A DNA stretch of 64,000 bases from Salinisphaera sp. G21_0 (lineage in GTDB: Bacteria; Pseudomonadota; Gammaproteobacteria; Pseudomonadales; Endozoicomonadaceae): assembly GCF_017744115.1 (NCBI RefSeq), contig NZ_JAGHQW010000021.1, forward strand, positions 1-64,000. The letters run 5' to 3'. A program made the position numbers and the translations under genes. Under the pieces are notes generated by a model, which did no database searches, was not told the origin of the DNA, and saw only the letters and a list, made by a program, of their open reading frames with translations. This document shows, one piece after another, positions 1 to 9,120 of the stretch; position 1 is the stretch's first letter; each line of letters begins with the position of its first letter.

Positions 1-91
1 TAGACATGGAGCCTCCGGTTAGCTGTCTATGGTCTGGTATCCGAAAGATAGCTATTGATCAGGGGCTCCTTGTCTTTTTTGCGTCGAACTC

Positions 92-262
92 ACGTTGATT
101 AATAGCGCCATCAAAGAAAAGCTGATTACAGAAAAGTGGCACTTCCATGACCTGAAAGCAAAAGGAGTATCGGATCATGAAGGACTGGTATCCGGACACA
201 AAACCCTGGAAGCCAAGAAGGTTTACATCCGTAAAACACAGGAAGTCAAAGGAACGAGATGA
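92..262 (+). pseudogene. C-terminal remnant of a phage-type tyrosine recombinase (integrase)
   Basis: An open frame ending at TGA 260-262 encodes about 55 residues that read like the end of a tyrosine recombinase: a FHDLKAKG segment (the place of the HxLR box), an SGHKT box with the conserved His, and KKVYIRK holding the likely Tyr nucleophile. The frame is closed by a stop at 56-58 and shows no good start, so the N-terminal and most of the catalytic domain are missing or lie in another frame to the left. The usual Arg of the HxxR box is Lys here, which also suggests decay. It ends about 170 bp from the 3' end of a tRNA-Leu gene, the usual place for an integrase next to its att site. It could be the end of a frameshifted gene continuing outside the window. 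Confidence 0.6.
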
Positions 263-277
263 AGAAAACGAAGGTAC

Positions 278-305
278 AAAAAAAGGCCATCTCAGGCCTT
301 TTTTT
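278..305. terminator. Bidirectional intrinsic terminator
   Basis: A run of A, then GGCC-ATCTCA-GGCC and a run of seven T. The stem reads the same on both strands, so it can stop transcription from the integrase remnant (plus strand) and from the tRNA-Leu side (minus strand). Confidence 0.7.
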
Positions 306-350
306 ATGCGACTGTTGTCGAACAATAATCATGAACCAAAGTGCTATTAA

Positions 351-378
351 GAGGCTATTTTTTTGGCCTCTTTTTTTT
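351..378 (+). terminator. Intrinsic terminator-like hairpin
   Basis: GAGGCT and GGCCTC arms with an A/T-rich loop, followed by eight T on the plus strand. It lies between the integrase remnant and the 3' end of tRNA-Leu. The stem is short (five to six pairs), so strength is uncertain. Confidence 0.45.
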
Positions 379-431
379 GGGGAACGACCATGTCAGTCTA
401 TTCCACAATTCCCGTAACTCATTGATTCTAT

Positions 432-518
432 TGGTGCCGAAGACGAGACTCGAACTCGTACGCCCATACAGGCACTGCCCCCTCAAGACAGCGTGTCTAC
501 CAATTCCACCACTTCGGC
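432..518 (-). tRNA. leuU: tRNA-Leu (anticodon GAG), CCA encoded
   Basis: The minus strand folds as a class II leucine tRNA of 87 nt. It begins GCCGAAGTGG, has a D-loop with AATTGGTAGAC, anticodon arm CTGTC-TTGAGGG-GGCAG (anticodon GAG), a long variable arm, and a T arm GAGTTCGAGTCTC. It ends GGCACCA with the CCA encoded. The anticodon stem has one T-G wobble. It closely resembles E. coli tRNA-Leu(GAG). It sits downstream of secG as in many gammaproteobacteria. The integrase remnant beyond its 3' end suggests it has served as an integration site. Confidence 0.93.
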
Positions 519-589
519 CTTAGCTGTCGCTCTCGACGACAGCAAAATTATTTCTGAAAACTCTTTATAAATCAATAAGATTTTAAATC

Positions 590-997
590 TTACTGAGGGT
601 TTTCAGAGCTGCTGGAGCCGCTGCTCTCAACGGGCTGAGACTCTAACACAGGCGCATCGCTTTCGATAGTGTTTTCTAATGAATCCACCGAAAAAGGCGC
701 ATCATTTACCGGCACACTCTGTTCAATCTGAACAGACGGCAAACCGGCATCAGCAACACTATCAGCCTTCTGCCTGGCCATCATCGCCAGACCGATACTG
801 GTGACGAAAAAGATCGTTGCCAGAATAGCGGTTGTACGGCTCAGAAAGTTCGCTGAGCCTTGACTTCCAAACACCGTTTGCGAAGCCCCCGAGCCAAAGC
901 TGGCTCCTGTTTCTGCACCTTTGCCCTGCTGCAGCATGATCATAGCGATCACACCAACAGCTACCAGCACGTGCACAAGAAGAATAATGGTTTCCAT
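590..997 (-). CDS. secG: Protein-export membrane protein SecG
   Basis: SecG is the small non-essential subunit of the SecYEG translocon in the inner membrane. From the ATG at 997 the protein has 135 residues. It has two hydrophobic segments (near residues 2-20 and 55-75) joined by the conserved Gly-rich loop with QQGKGAETGASFG and GSANFLSR, which is diagnostic for the family. An upstream in-frame start at 1018 would add seven residues and overlap tpiA; the internal ATG gives the usual METIILL-type N-terminus and is preferred. The C-terminal tail is acidic and Ser-rich, as in other gammaproteobacteria. The stop codon of tpiA lies 3 nt upstream, so the two genes are probably cotranscribed, with tRNA-Leu following. 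Confidence 0.95.
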   Translation of the reverse strand: METIILLVHVLVAVGVIAMIMLQQGKGAETGASFGSGASQTVFGSQGSANFLSRTTAILATIFFVTSIGLAMMARQKADSVADAGLPSVQIEQSVPVNDAPFSVDSLENTIESDAPVLESQPVESSGSSSSENPQ

Positions 998-999
998 TA

Positions 1000-1746
1000 C
1001 TATCCCGCAGCGTGACAAATCACCTTGAAATCAGCAGCTACCAGCGAAGCACCACCGATCAGACCACCATCAACATCAGGCTGGCTCATCAGTTCTGCTG
1101 CATTGTCAGCCTTCATGCTTCCACCATACAAAACACGGGTTCTGTCCGCCATGGACGGATCGTTTTCTGCCAGCAGCGCACGAATTTCAGCATGAACTTC
1201 CTGCGCCTGTTCAGGGGTTGCAGTCAGACCGGTTCCAATAGCCCAAACTGGTTCATAGGCAATTACAAAATTAGCCAGACGCTCCGGACCAGCAGCCCGA
1301 AGCACAGTGTTGATCTGATGAGCCACTACTTTCATAGTGTCACCAGCTTCGCGCTCAGACAGAGTCTCACCAACACAAAGCACCGGTACCAGACCCTGAT
1401 CAACCAGAGCACAGAATTTCGCAGCCACATCGGCATCGGTTTCGCCATACAGGGAACGACGCTCAGAGTGACCAATAAGTACATATTCACAGCCAAGGTC
1501 TTTGGCCATCAGAGGAGAGATTTCACCCGTGTAGGCTCCTGACAGCTTATCGGAGGCATTTTGCACGCCAAATTTAACCGCAGAACCCTTCAGCAAGTCG
1601 CGTACCTGCTGAACGTATACGCCAGGTGGAAAAACGAGCACCTCAGCCTTGGTTTCAAGCCCTGAAAGGATTCCATCAACAAGCTCACGGATACTGTCAG
1701 AAGAACCATTCATCTTCCAGTTTCCGGCTACCAGTGGCTGACGCAT
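1000..1746 (-). CDS. tpiA: Triosephosphate isomerase
   Basis: Cytosolic glycolytic enzyme interconverting dihydroxyacetone phosphate and glyceraldehyde 3-phosphate. The 248-residue length is normal for the TIM-barrel family. Catalytic residues are visible: Lys11 in GNWKMN, His93 in IGHSERR and Glu165 in AYEPVWAIGTG. The phosphate-binding YGGS and GGLIGGASL segments are near the C-terminus. It lies between glmM (141 bp upstream) and secG (3 bp downstream), the usual order in Pseudomonas-like gammaproteobacteria. Confidence 0.98.
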   Translation of the reverse strand: MRQPLVAGNWKMNGSSDSIRELVDGILSGLETKAEVLVFPPGVYVQQVRDLLKGSAVKFGVQNASDKLSGAYTGEISPLMAKDLGCEYVLIGHSERRSLYGETDADVAAKFCALVDQGLVPVLCVGETLSEREAGDTMKVVAHQINTVLRAAGPERLANFVIAYEPVWAIGTGLTATPEQAQEVHAEIRALLAENDPSMADRTRVLYGGSMKADNAAELMSQPDVDGGLIGGASLVAADFKVICHAAG

Positions 1747-1887
1747 ACCGCTTACCTCTTTGATCGCGAGGCCGGAATACTAACCTGAAAGACGCCAACA
1801 TACAATAAGTCAAGCCCTGCGAAGCTATTGAAATCAAGGCAAGGCAACACAGCTCCGGTGCAGGCCAATACCTGCACCGGGCATCAT

Positions 1888-3225
1888 TCAGCACATTTCC
1901 TGTTCAACCACTTTTGCCAGCTTTTCCGCCTGGGCCTTTACCTGAACGCCGTCTTCACCTTCAACCATCACCCGAATGACTGGCTCAGTTCCTGAAGCTC
2001 TGAGAAGAACGCGACCTTTTCCGGCCATCTCTTCTTCTGCTTTTTTTACTGCCTCAACAATACCTGGAATGGTGTCGGTGTCCCGCTTATTCTGCACCCG
2101 GACATTGATCATGACTTGTGGATAAAGTGTGATCGCAGCCACCATTTCTGACAGTGACTTACCTGCTGTCTGCATGGCTTTTAACACTTTCAATGCCGAG
2201 ACAATGCCATCACCCGTGGTCGATGCATCACGACTGATAATGTGGCCTGAAGACTCACCACCGAGCTGCCAGTCATTGGCTATCAGCAGTTCATTGACAT
2301 AACGGTCACCGACATTGGCCCTGGCAAACGGAATGCCGGCAGCTTCCAGTGCTTTCTCCATTCCCAGGTTGGTCATCAACGTGCCCACGACACCACCTTT
2401 CAATATCCCCCTGGAATGGCGATCCATGGCAATAATAAACAGCAGCTGGTCGCCATCGACGATCTCACCTTTATCATCCACCATAATGACCCGGTCACCA
2501 TCACCGTCAAAGGCAATTCCCAGGTCAGCACCGACTTCCCTGACTCTGGCAGCCATTCCTTCCGGGCTGGTAGCGCCTGCGTTCTCGTTAATGTTGACGC
2601 CATCCGGATGGATGCACATTGGTATCACTTCCGCACCCAGTTCACGAAAGACCGCAGGACCAACCTGATAGGTTGCACCGTGACCGGCATCAATCACAAT
2701 TTTCATGCCACGCAGATCCAGCTGCTGGGAAGTGCTACCCTTGCAGTACTCAATGTAACGGCCTGCTGCATCATTCATCCGGGTCACTTTACCCAGGTTC
2801 TGGGAGTCAACTACCTCAATCTCTGACTCAAGCAATGCTTCAATTTTCAGCTCAACCTCATCGGATAGCTTGGTGCCGTCGCCTGCAAAAAACTTTATAC
2901 CATTGTCGTAAAACGGGTTATGGGAGGCGCTGATCACAATACCCGCCTGCCCATTAAAGGTTCGGGTCAGATAGGCAATAGCAGGAGTCGGCATTGGCCC
3001 GGTCAGGACAACATCGATACCGGCAGCAGAGAGACCGGCCTCAAGCGCAGACTCAAACATATACCCGGAGATTCGGGTGTCCTTGCCAATAATGACTTTC
3101 CCTTCACCCTGTTCAGCCAGGACACGACCCGCAGCCCAGCCCAGCTTCAGGACAAAATCCGGGGTAATTGGAAAGTCACCCACCTTCCCACGAATTCCGT
3201 CGGTACCAAAATATTTTCGAGCCAT
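1888..3225 (-). CDS. glmM: Phosphoglucosamine mutase GlmM
   Basis: Converts glucosamine 6-phosphate to glucosamine 1-phosphate on the way to UDP-GlcNAc for peptidoglycan and LPS. The 445-residue protein starts with the typical [13 protein letters not shown]. It carries the phosphoserine loop SASHNP (Ser101 the likely phosphorylated residue), the metal-binding DGDGDR loop, the sugar-binding GGESSGH loop and the C-terminal phosphate-binding RASGTEP. In most relatives folP lies directly upstream; here folP is separated from glmM by a RING-finger gene and long non-coding flanks. Confidence 0.98.
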   Translation of the reverse strand: MARKYFGTDGIRGKVGDFPITPDFVLKLGWAAGRVLAEQGEGKVIIGKDTRISGYMFESALEAGLSAAGIDVVLTGPMPTPAIAYLTRTFNGQAGIVISASHNPFYDNGIKFFAGDGTKLSDEVELKIEALLESEIEVVDSQNLGKVTRMNDAAGRYIEYCKGSTSQQLDLRGMKIVIDAGHGATYQVGPAVFRELGAEVIPMCIHPDGVNINENAGATSPEGMAARVREVGADLGIAFDGDGDRVIMVDDKGEIVDGDQLLFIIAMDRHSRGILKGGVVGTLMTNLGMEKALEAAGIPFARANVGDRYVNELLIANDWQLGGESSGHIISRDASTTGDGIVSALKVLKAMQTAGKSLSEMVAAITLYPQVMINVRVQNKRDTDTIPGIVEAVKKAEEEMAGKGRVLLRASGTEPVIRVMVEGEDGVQVKAQAEKLAKVVEQEMC

Positions 3226-3566
3226 AGCCGTTTACCAAGAATTTCTGAAAGCAATAGCGGTAATCATCTCACTCATTCAAGTGAACCACCAGTACCATCA
3301 GATTAAGCGGCTGGCGATATGGAATCGAATATTTCTGTGCTGTTGATGTATGCAAATCTGAAAAGTGACGGGCAACTGGGGAAGTTAATGTCACTCATTT
3401 GAAGACCATGAAATGAGCAAAAAAGGATGCTCATCCGTGTTCGCCAGAATACGACAGACTTTCAGGCAACTGAAAGTGGACATGCGCCCCTCTCAAAGAG
3501 GAAAGACCATTGGTGTACCATATTATAGTCAGCTAAGGGTTACCAGGGTCTAACACGCCGGTTAAC
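3226..3566. other. Non-coding gap upstream of glmM
   Basis: No convincing gene. It should hold the glmM promoter. A small hairpin (CTTTCAGGCAACTGAAAG, near 3458-3475) is visible. The stretch belongs to the insertion that separates glmM from folP. Confidence 0.4.
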
Positions 3567-3738
3567 CATCAAGGTATTTACAGCATCCGAACAACTCCCG
3601 TCATCCACTGGCGGGTTAGCCGCCTATCGCCATCAAGGCATGTAAAGCATCCGAACGACTTCCTTCACGGTCCACTGTCGGGTTAGCTGTCGCCATCAAG
3701 GCATGTAAAGCATCCGAACGACTTCCGTCACGGTCCAC
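3567..3738 (-). repeat. Three imperfect tandem repeats at the 3' end of the RING gene
   Basis: Three copies of a 42-45 nt unit lie at 3694-3738, 3631-3675 and 3567-3608. The first two, 63 nt apart, encode the 21-residue unit VDREGSRSDALHALMA plus linker inside the RING protein. The spacer before the third copy is 22 nt instead of 18, and the third copy has lost 3 nt. The +4 change puts the third copy out of frame, and the ORF stops at 3616 in the spacer. Confidence 0.85.
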
Positions 3739-4029
3739 CACTTGCAGGCTAAACCTCAGGACTTGAAACAACCCATCAACAAGTGAGCACTCTTGCTGGA
3801 TTGCCCTATCCTTGAGAGGAGTTCTACACATAGGACAGACTCCACCATACTGGAGCCAAGTCTCTAAACAAGATGTATGATAATTATGGGCGCATGTGGT
3901 AACCGACACTTCTTTTCCTGCAAATTCTGAAATACAAATACCACATTGGTCGTCTTGCTGATATTCAGTAGCGGGCTGGTAATATCGGACGCAAGAGCTT
4001 GTGGTTCTGTTCATAACATTCACATCCAT
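3616..4029 (-). CDS. RING-H2 finger protein, possible E3 ubiquitin-ligase mimic
   Basis: A 137-residue protein with a complete RING-H2 signature. The ligands are Cys29, Cys32, Cys46, His48, His51, Cys54, Cys65 and Cys68, with the usual CPMCRTPL ending. RING-H2 domains recruit E2 ubiquitin-conjugating enzymes in eukaryotes. Bacteria lack this pathway, so a host-directed role is likely (inference). No signal peptide or membrane segment is visible. After the RING come two copies of a 21-residue repeat (VDRDGSRSDALHALMA). A third copy follows downstream but is out of frame after a 4-nt change, so this product is probably shortened. Start: ATG 4029, or ATG 4014 (MNRTTSS); neither has a clear ribosome site. 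It interrupts the conserved glmM-folP neighbourhood, suggesting acquisition. Confidence 0.8.
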   Translation of the reverse strand: MDVNVMNRTTSSCVRYYQPATEYQQDDQCGICISEFAGKEVSVTTCAHNYHTSCLETWLQYGGVCPMCRTPLKDRAIQQECSLVDGLFQVLRFSLQVVDRDGSRSDALHALMATANPTVDREGSRSDALHALMAIGG

Positions 4030-4190
4030 CAGATCGATCGTAAATTATGTGACTTGCGTTATCTTTTTTAGTTTCTTGGTTCTCTGTATTTTTTGAGGTA
4101 ATTCAATAGCTGCAATTATGTAAATGAAGTTGAAATAACAATCATACTTTCTGACTCCCCTGATAAGCAGAAGACAAGGCGGCGTGAAGG

Positions 4191-5036
4191 CTACGCCTCG
4201 TCAACAGACTGAAGAAAACGCAGGACATCAACCGTTTCCCTGACATCATGCACACGGATGATATGAGCACCGGCCTGGGCCGCCAGTATGGCGGCAGCCA
4301 GACTACCCGGGAGCCGGTCTTCGGTATCCCGGTCCAGGGTTGCCCCAATAAAGGACTTTCTGGACATACCCGCCAATACCGGCAGACCCGGTTCATGGAA
4401 GCGGCGAAAACCCTTCAGCATTTCAAGATCGTACACCGGCGTTTTACCAAACATACCGCCCCCAAAGCCCGGGTCCAGTATTAAGCGCTCCCGGGCAATC
4501 CCTGCACTCTCACAGCGCTCCACACAAGCCATCAAATACTGGCTGACCTCTTTAACCACATCACCATAGACAGGTACAAACCCGGGCTCAGGTTGATCAA
4601 CAAGAGAGTGCATCAGAATAATGGGAACCGTCGTTTCCGCTGCTGCTTCCAACGCCCCCTCGCGGTGCAACGCCCGGACATCGTTAATAATCCCCGCGCC
4701 CGCTTTTACCGCCTCTTTCATCACCAAAGGAGAGCTGGTATCAATGGAGATAATGACGTTGAAGCGCGATGCCAAACCTTCGATAACGGGCAGAACCCGC
4801 TCTAACTCCTGCTCCTGATCTGGCGCACCGGAAGCACCGGGGCGTGTCGACTCGCCACCAATATCCAGAATATCCGCCCCGTCCTTGATCATCTGTTCAG
4901 CAACATTCAGCCAGTTATCAGCACAGCGGCTCCCTTGATAAAAAGAGTCCGGCGTAACGTTCAAAACCCCCATCACCCTGGGCCTGTTCAGATCCAGTAT
5001 TTTCCCTGCACAGTTCAACTTGAATTCGTTGCTCAT
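4191..5036 (-). CDS. folP: Dihydropteroate synthase
   Basis: Condenses 6-hydroxymethyl-7,8-dihydropterin pyrophosphate with p-aminobenzoate in folate synthesis. The 281-residue TIM-barrel protein has the family signatures GVLNVTPDSF (pyrophosphate loop), DIGGESTRPG, IINDVRAL and the C-terminal IIRVHDVRETVD. A GAGGAG ribosome site precedes the ATG at 5036. It lies downstream of ftsH as in other gammaproteobacteria, but a terminator hairpin separates the two. Downstream, glmM is displaced by the RING gene. Confidence 0.97.
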   Translation of the reverse strand: MSNEFKLNCAGKILDLNRPRVMGVLNVTPDSFYQGSRCADNWLNVAEQMIKDGADILDIGGESTRPGASGAPDQEQELERVLPVIEGLASRFNVIISIDTSSPLVMKEAVKAGAGIINDVRALHREGALEAAAETTVPIILMHSLVDQPEPGFVPVYGDVVKEVSQYLMACVERCESAGIARERLILDPGFGGGMFGKTPVYDLEMLKGFRRFHEPGLPVLAGMSRKSFIGATLDRDTEDRLPGSLAAAILAAQAGAHIIRVHDVRETVDVLRFLQSVDEA

Positions 5037-5138
5037 GAAAACTCCTCAGATCTCATACCAATCACTCCCCCTGAAGTGGGTACACCAACAGTGGCCACAA
5101 AACCGATAACCATGATTCATCGACAAATTGGCAGATAC

Positions 5139-5165
5139 AAAAAAGGGCAGGTTAAACCTGCCCTT
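5139..5165 (-). terminator. Intrinsic terminator downstream of ftsH
   Basis: On the minus strand, AAGGGCAGGT-TTA-ACCTGCCCTT is a perfect 10-bp stem followed by a T run. It begins 25 nt after the ftsH stop, so most ftsH transcripts should end before folP. Confidence 0.85.
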
Positions 5166-5189
5166 CACAATCATAGAACTGACTGAGGA

Positions 5190-7160
5190 TCAGTGCTCCC
5201 CAGCGGGGCCACCAATCGAACCGCCTGAATCTTTTTTACCACCGTCTTCGGCCTTGTCATCAGCCTTTACTTCAGACTCATCAGCAGCAGCCTTAACACC
5301 GCTGTCATCGTTATCACCGGAATCCTTGGGAGGGCGAACTTCACGGCCAGCCATGATGTCATCAATCTGATCACTATCAATGGTTTCGTACTGAATCAGC
5401 GCCTCAGCCATTTTATCCAGCTTGTCGCGGTTATCGACGAGAATCTGGTTAGCGCGGGAGTAACATTCGTCGACTACCCGGCGAACTTCCTCATCAATGA
5501 TCTTCGCCGTTTCGCCGGAAACATTCATTCTGGAACCACCGCTGCCGTAGTTTTTACCCAGGAAGACCTCACCCTCATCTTCATCGTAGAGCAGCGGACC
5601 GAGCTTTTCAGAAAGGCCCCACTTGGTCACCATACTTCTGGCAATCTGGGTAGCGCGCTGGATATCATTGGAGGCACCGGTTGTTACCCCATCTTTGCCC
5701 AACGTCATCTCTTCGGCGATACGACCACCAAACAGCGAGCATATCTGGCTCAGCAGTGCCTGGCGGCTCTGGCTGTAGCGATCCTCTTCAGGCAGGAACA
5801 TGGTCACCCCAAGCGCCCGGCCTCGCGGAATAATACTCACTTTGTAAACTGGATCATGGTCCGGTACCAATCGACCAACAATGGCATGGCCGGCTTCGTG
5901 AAAGGCCGTATTGCTCTTCTCCTTATCACTCATGACCATGGACTTGCGCTCAGCGCCCATCATGATTTTGTCTTTCGCCAGATCAAACTCTTTCTGACCA
6001 ACTGTGCGCTGGTTAGCCCTTGCTGCAAAGAGCGCCGCCTCATTAACCAGGTTGGCCAGGTCGGCACCGGAGAATCCGGGAGTACCACGGGCGATAACCG
6101 AAGGCTGCACATTGTCAGAAACCGGAACCTTGCGCATATGCACTTTAAGGATCTGCTCACGACCACGGATATCCGGCAGGCCAACCACCACCTGACGGTC
6201 AAAACGACCGGGACGCAACAACGCAGGGTCAAGAACATCCGGACGGTTGGTCGCGGCAATTACGATAATACCGTCGTTCGCTTCAAAACCATCCATCTCA
6301 ACCAGCAGCTGGTTAAGGGTCTGTTCACGCTCATCGTGACCACCGCCCATACCGGCACCACGGTGACGACCGACCGCATCAATCTCGTCAATAAAGATAA
6401 TGCAGGGGGCCTGCTTCTTGGCCTGCTCAAACATGTCACGGACACGGGAAGCACCAACACCCACAAACATTTCAACAAAGTCAGAACCGGAGATGGTAAA
6501 GAACGGAACCTTGGCCTCACCGGCAATCGCTTTGGCGATCAGGGTTTTACCGGTACCCGGAGGACCCACCATCAGAACACCCCGGGGAATACGACCACCC
6601 AGACGCTGGAATTTACCGGGATCTTTCAGGAAGTCTACCAGCTCCTGAACATCTTCCTTGGCTTCTTCAACGCCGGCTACATCGGCAAAGGTGGTTTTGA
6701 TCTGATCTTCAGACAGCAGGCGGGCCTTGCTTTTGCCAAAGCTCATCGGGCCACCCCGACCTCCGCCGCCGCCCTGCATCTGACGCATGAAGAACATAAA
6801 TACCGCCAGAATCACCAGAATCGGGAAGCTGGCTACCAATAGCTGCGTCCAGATACTCTGCTTTTCAATAGGCTTGGATTCAACCTGTACCTTGCCCAGC
6901 AGGAGTTCATCCATCAGTTTGTTGTCTGGCACCGTGGGCGGCAGGTTGGTTTCAAAACGTTCACTGTTGTTTAACATGCCGGTGATGGTAAAACCATCAA
7001 TGACGACCTTACTGACCTGACGATTTTCTACCATGCTGATGAAGTCAGAATAGGCAACCTTCTGAGTAGACGACTGCATGCCATCGAAGTTTTTAAAGAC
7101 GGTCAATAGCACCAAGGCGATTATGACCCAGAGAATCAAATTTTTTGCCATATCATTCAA
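5190..7160 (-). CDS. ftsH: ATP-dependent zinc metalloprotease FtsH
   Basis: Membrane-anchored AAA+ protease that degrades misassembled membrane proteins and short-lived regulators such as LpxC and sigma-32. The 656-residue protein has transmembrane segments near residues 6-24 and 106-126 around a periplasmic domain. It has Walker A GPPGTGKT (199-206), Walker B FIDEID, the second region of homology ending RPGRFDR, and the zinc site HEAGH (421-425). The TTG at 7160 has a GAGAGG site 8 nt upstream. The ATG at 7151 (MAKNLILW) matches the shorter E. coli form but lies 17 nt from that site. The acidic, Gly-rich tail is typical. rlmE lies upstream on the same strand. Confidence 0.98.
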   Translation of the reverse strand: MNDMAKNLILWVIIALVLLTVFKNFDGMQSSTQKVAYSDFISMVENRQVSKVVIDGFTITGMLNNSERFETNLPPTVPDNKLMDELLLGKVQVESKPIEKQSIWTQLLVASFPILVILAVFMFFMRQMQGGGGGRGGPMSFGKSKARLLSEDQIKTTFADVAGVEEAKEDVQELVDFLKDPGKFQRLGGRIPRGVLMVGPPGTGKTLIAKAIAGEAKVPFFTISGSDFVEMFVGVGASRVRDMFEQAKKQAPCIIFIDEIDAVGRHRGAGMGGGHDEREQTLNQLLVEMDGFEANDGIIVIAATNRPDVLDPALLRPGRFDRQVVVGLPDIRGREQILKVHMRKVPVSDNVQPSVIARGTPGFSGADLANLVNEAALFAARANQRTVGQKEFDLAKDKIMMGAERKSMVMSDKEKSNTAFHEAGHAIVGRLVPDHDPVYKVSIIPRGRALGVTMFLPEEDRYSQSRQALLSQICSLFGGRIAEEMTLGKDGVTTGASNDIQRATQIARSMVTKWGLSEKLGPLLYDEDEGEVFLGKNYGSGGSRMNVSGETAKIIDEEVRRVVDECYSRANQILVDNRDKLDKMAEALIQYETIDSDQIDDIMAGREVRPPKDSGDNDDSGVKAAADESEVKADDKAEDGGKKDSGGSIGGPAGEH

Positions 7161-7340
7161 GGGGCTAACCTCTCTTGAGCGTACTTAAGCCTCAGGTAAT
7201 CGTTTATATTGAGCACGTTCCCCTGGCTCGCTGTGTTATGTATTAATGCTTATTTGCAACGATACACGATCAGCGGACGGTGTGACAGTGATTGTCTTCT
7301 ATCATGCTGATTAATGCATCCTATTATTCAACGTCCGGTA

Positions 7341-7961
7341 TTATCCCCTGAAGCCCGAGGCCAGCAGATATACTTCTCTTGAGCGCGCCCTGGAAGCCGT
7401 CGGCTTGCGAGTCTGCACTTTGTCAAAACTGGTTTTCATATCTTTCAGATAGGCATCAAAGCCTTCACCCTGAAATACCTTAACCAGGAAAACACCTCCT
7501 TTACGTAATACCTGCCTGGACAGATCCAGTGCCAGTTCCACAAGGTACATGGCATTGGGCTGATCAACAGAGAGTGCTCCACTCATATTGGGGGCCATAT
7601 CGGAAATTACAAGGTCTACCCGGTCTGAACCGATGGTTTCGAGTATTTGTTCCAGCACCGCGTCTTCTGTAAAGTCACCCTGAACAAAGTCAACCCCGGC
7701 GATGGGATCCATTGGCAGAATATCTGAAGCAACCACCCGCCCCTGATCACCCACCAACTCAACAGCCACCTGAGACCAGCCACCGGGTGCCGCACCCAGA
7801 TCAACCAACCGGATGCCCGGACGAAAGAGTTTATCCTTCTCCTGAATTTCCAGAAGTTTATAACTGGCCCTGGATCGCCAGCCATCTTTTTGCGACTGCT
7901 TTACATAGTGGTCATCAAAGTGCTCTTTTAACCAGCGACCACTACTTTTGGATCTCGCCAT
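7341..7961 (-). CDS. rlmE: 23S rRNA (uridine-2'-O)-methyltransferase RlmE
   Basis: RlmE (FtsJ/RrmJ) methylates U2552 of 23S rRNA using S-adenosylmethionine, a late step in large-subunit assembly. The 206-residue length is standard. The N-terminus ([15 protein letters not shown]) and [10 protein letters not shown] match the family. The SAM-binding loop [12 protein letters not shown], the acidic [11 protein letters not shown] and the C-terminal SREVYLLA carry the K-D-K-E catalytic residues. rlmE-ftsH is a conserved pair; the gap to ftsH here is 180 bp. The divergent yhbY starts about 800 bp away, much further than usual, because of inserted sequence. Confidence 0.97.
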   Translation of the reverse strand: MARSKSSGRWLKEHFDDHYVKQSQKDGWRSRASYKLLEIQEKDKLFRPGIRLVDLGAAPGGWSQVAVELVGDQGRVVASDILPMDPIAGVDFVQGDFTEDAVLEQILETIGSDRVDLVISDMAPNMSGALSVDQPNAMYLVELALDLSRQVLRKGGVFLVKVFQGEGFDAYLKDMKTSFDKVQTRKPTASRARSREVYLLASGFRG

Positions 7962-8415
7962 ATTCTTTTTGCAAACTGCCTGTAAATTAAGTCTGAATGT
8001 TGTCTGAAAAATATTTGAACAACATCAAACCGAAAACCGAAAGGGGTAAAAGTCATAGCGATAATATCTTATACAGCATGGCTGTGACAGCAGAAGACAA
8101 TAAAAGATTAAGTGGCTGATTAGGGGTTAATACGCATCACAAGCCAACACTTTCCACACACTTGTGCTGGTCAAACACTCTGGCAAGTTTATTATTGTGG
8201 AGTCAGTAATCACTAACCGCCGTAACACCATTAGCATAATAGGTATTGTTCAACCAATGCCGAAGAGACAGGTCACCACTTATACGGGCAACCTCGAACA
8301 GCAGGCCACTTCCCTCCGCAACCAGAAAGCGATAGCATGCGCCACCAGAAGCTTGAATATGCTGTCGAATGACTGAAATGCTGCCAGCCTGAGACCCATT
8401 CAGCAGTCCACGGCG
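7962..8415. other. Long gap between divergent rlmE and yhbY
   Basis: This stretch plus the miniature element at 8416-8583 widens a gap that is usually about 100 bp. The 70-residue plus-strand ORF at 8164-8376 resembles nothing I recognise and has no ribosome site. I see no RNA gene. Promoters for rlmE and yhbY must lie at its ends. Confidence 0.4.
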
Positions 8416-8583
8416 CTAGGAGGCTGACCGAGAATAGCGCCCGTAGCGAGGATGGCAGAAAATTGAGGATAAAAAGTCGGAAATTTTTAGTGAATAGTGG
8501 TTCTATTTACTAAAAATTTCCGACTTTTTAGACCAATTTGCTGCCACCGCAGCAGGGCAGTCTATTCTCGGACAGCCTCCTAG
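8416..8583. mobile_element. Miniature inverted-repeat element (copy 1, 168 bp)
   Basis: It is bounded by 22-bp terminal inverted repeats: CTAGGAGGCTGACCGAGAATAG on the left and its complement with one mismatch on the right. Inside is a second near-perfect palindrome, AAAAAGTCGGAAATTTTTAG and its complement, around a short loop. There is no coding capacity. A longer copy at 44154-44367 shares both ends and the inner palindrome. Compared with that copy, this one lacks about 46 nt before the right end. The size and structure are typical of a MITE moved by a transposase encoded elsewhere. Confidence 0.85.
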
Positions 8584-8758
8584 ACATTAATTCACTCTCT
8601 TCGACACCCAGTCAATGACCGTTAAGCGCTCCATGAACAGTACTTTTCTGTCCCCAACCTGCATTAACGAAAACTTCTCTGGAAAAATACGGTCATACCC
8701 ATCATCAGATATCGTGTATGACGATTCGTTATTAAAGAATTTATCAGGAATAGCAAAC

Positions 8759-9070
8759 ATGAGCTTGAATGCAGCCAAAAAGAAGCATTTCCGTACCATC
8801 GGCCACAACCTGAATCCTGTCGTCATTGTGGCAGACAAGGGGCTGACGGATGGCGTGGTTGAAGAAACATTACGCGCACTGAATGACCATGAACTGATCA
8901 AGGTAAAATTCGCCATTGGCGACCGGGAAATCCGCCAGCAACTGGTCAGCGAACTGATCAGCGCCACAAACTCTGATCTCATTCAAACGATTGGCAAAAT
9001 CGCGCTGATTTTCAAAGCCGCCGACAAACCCAATCCTGCACTTTCAAACCTGCTCAGAGTCCAGGGCTAA
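8759..9070 (+). CDS. yhbY: Ribosome-assembly RNA-binding protein YhbY (CRM domain)
   Basis: A 103-residue single-domain CRM protein associated with pre-50S particles. The sequence has the family pattern: HFRTIGHNLNPVVIVADKGLTDGV (the GxxG-type RNA-binding loop region) and HELIKVKFAIGDRE. The frame stays open upstream to 8615, but the preceding 48 residues match nothing in the family. The ATG at 8759 has an AGGAA site 8 nt upstream and gives the normal length. It is divergent from rlmE, as in E. coli, and convergent with the PH-domain gene 50 bp downstream. Confidence 0.93.
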   Translation: MSLNAAKKKHFRTIGHNLNPVVIVADKGLTDGVVEETLRALNDHELIKVKFAIGDREIRQQLVSELISATNSDLIQTIGKIALIFKAADKPNPALSNLLRVQG

Positions 9071-9120
9071 GCCGAACAGGCCACGGTGGTGGCCTTTATC
9101 AACGACTGGCTGGCAAGCAA

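Noticed and set aside
59-325. 88-residue minus-strand ORF at the left edge
   Set aside because: It is the antisense shadow of the integrase remnant, whose plus-strand frame carries recognisable recombinase boxes.
1012-1542. 176-residue plus-strand ORF over tpiA
   Set aside because: Antisense shadow of a well conserved enzyme gene; the same holds for many long ORFs opposite the ribosomal genes.
8164-8376. 70-residue plus-strand ORF upstream of yhbY
   Set aside because: No ribosome site, no recognisable sequence and no partner gene.
8615-8758. N-terminal 48-residue extension of YhbY
   Set aside because: It is not family sequence, and ATG 8759 has a good ribosome site.
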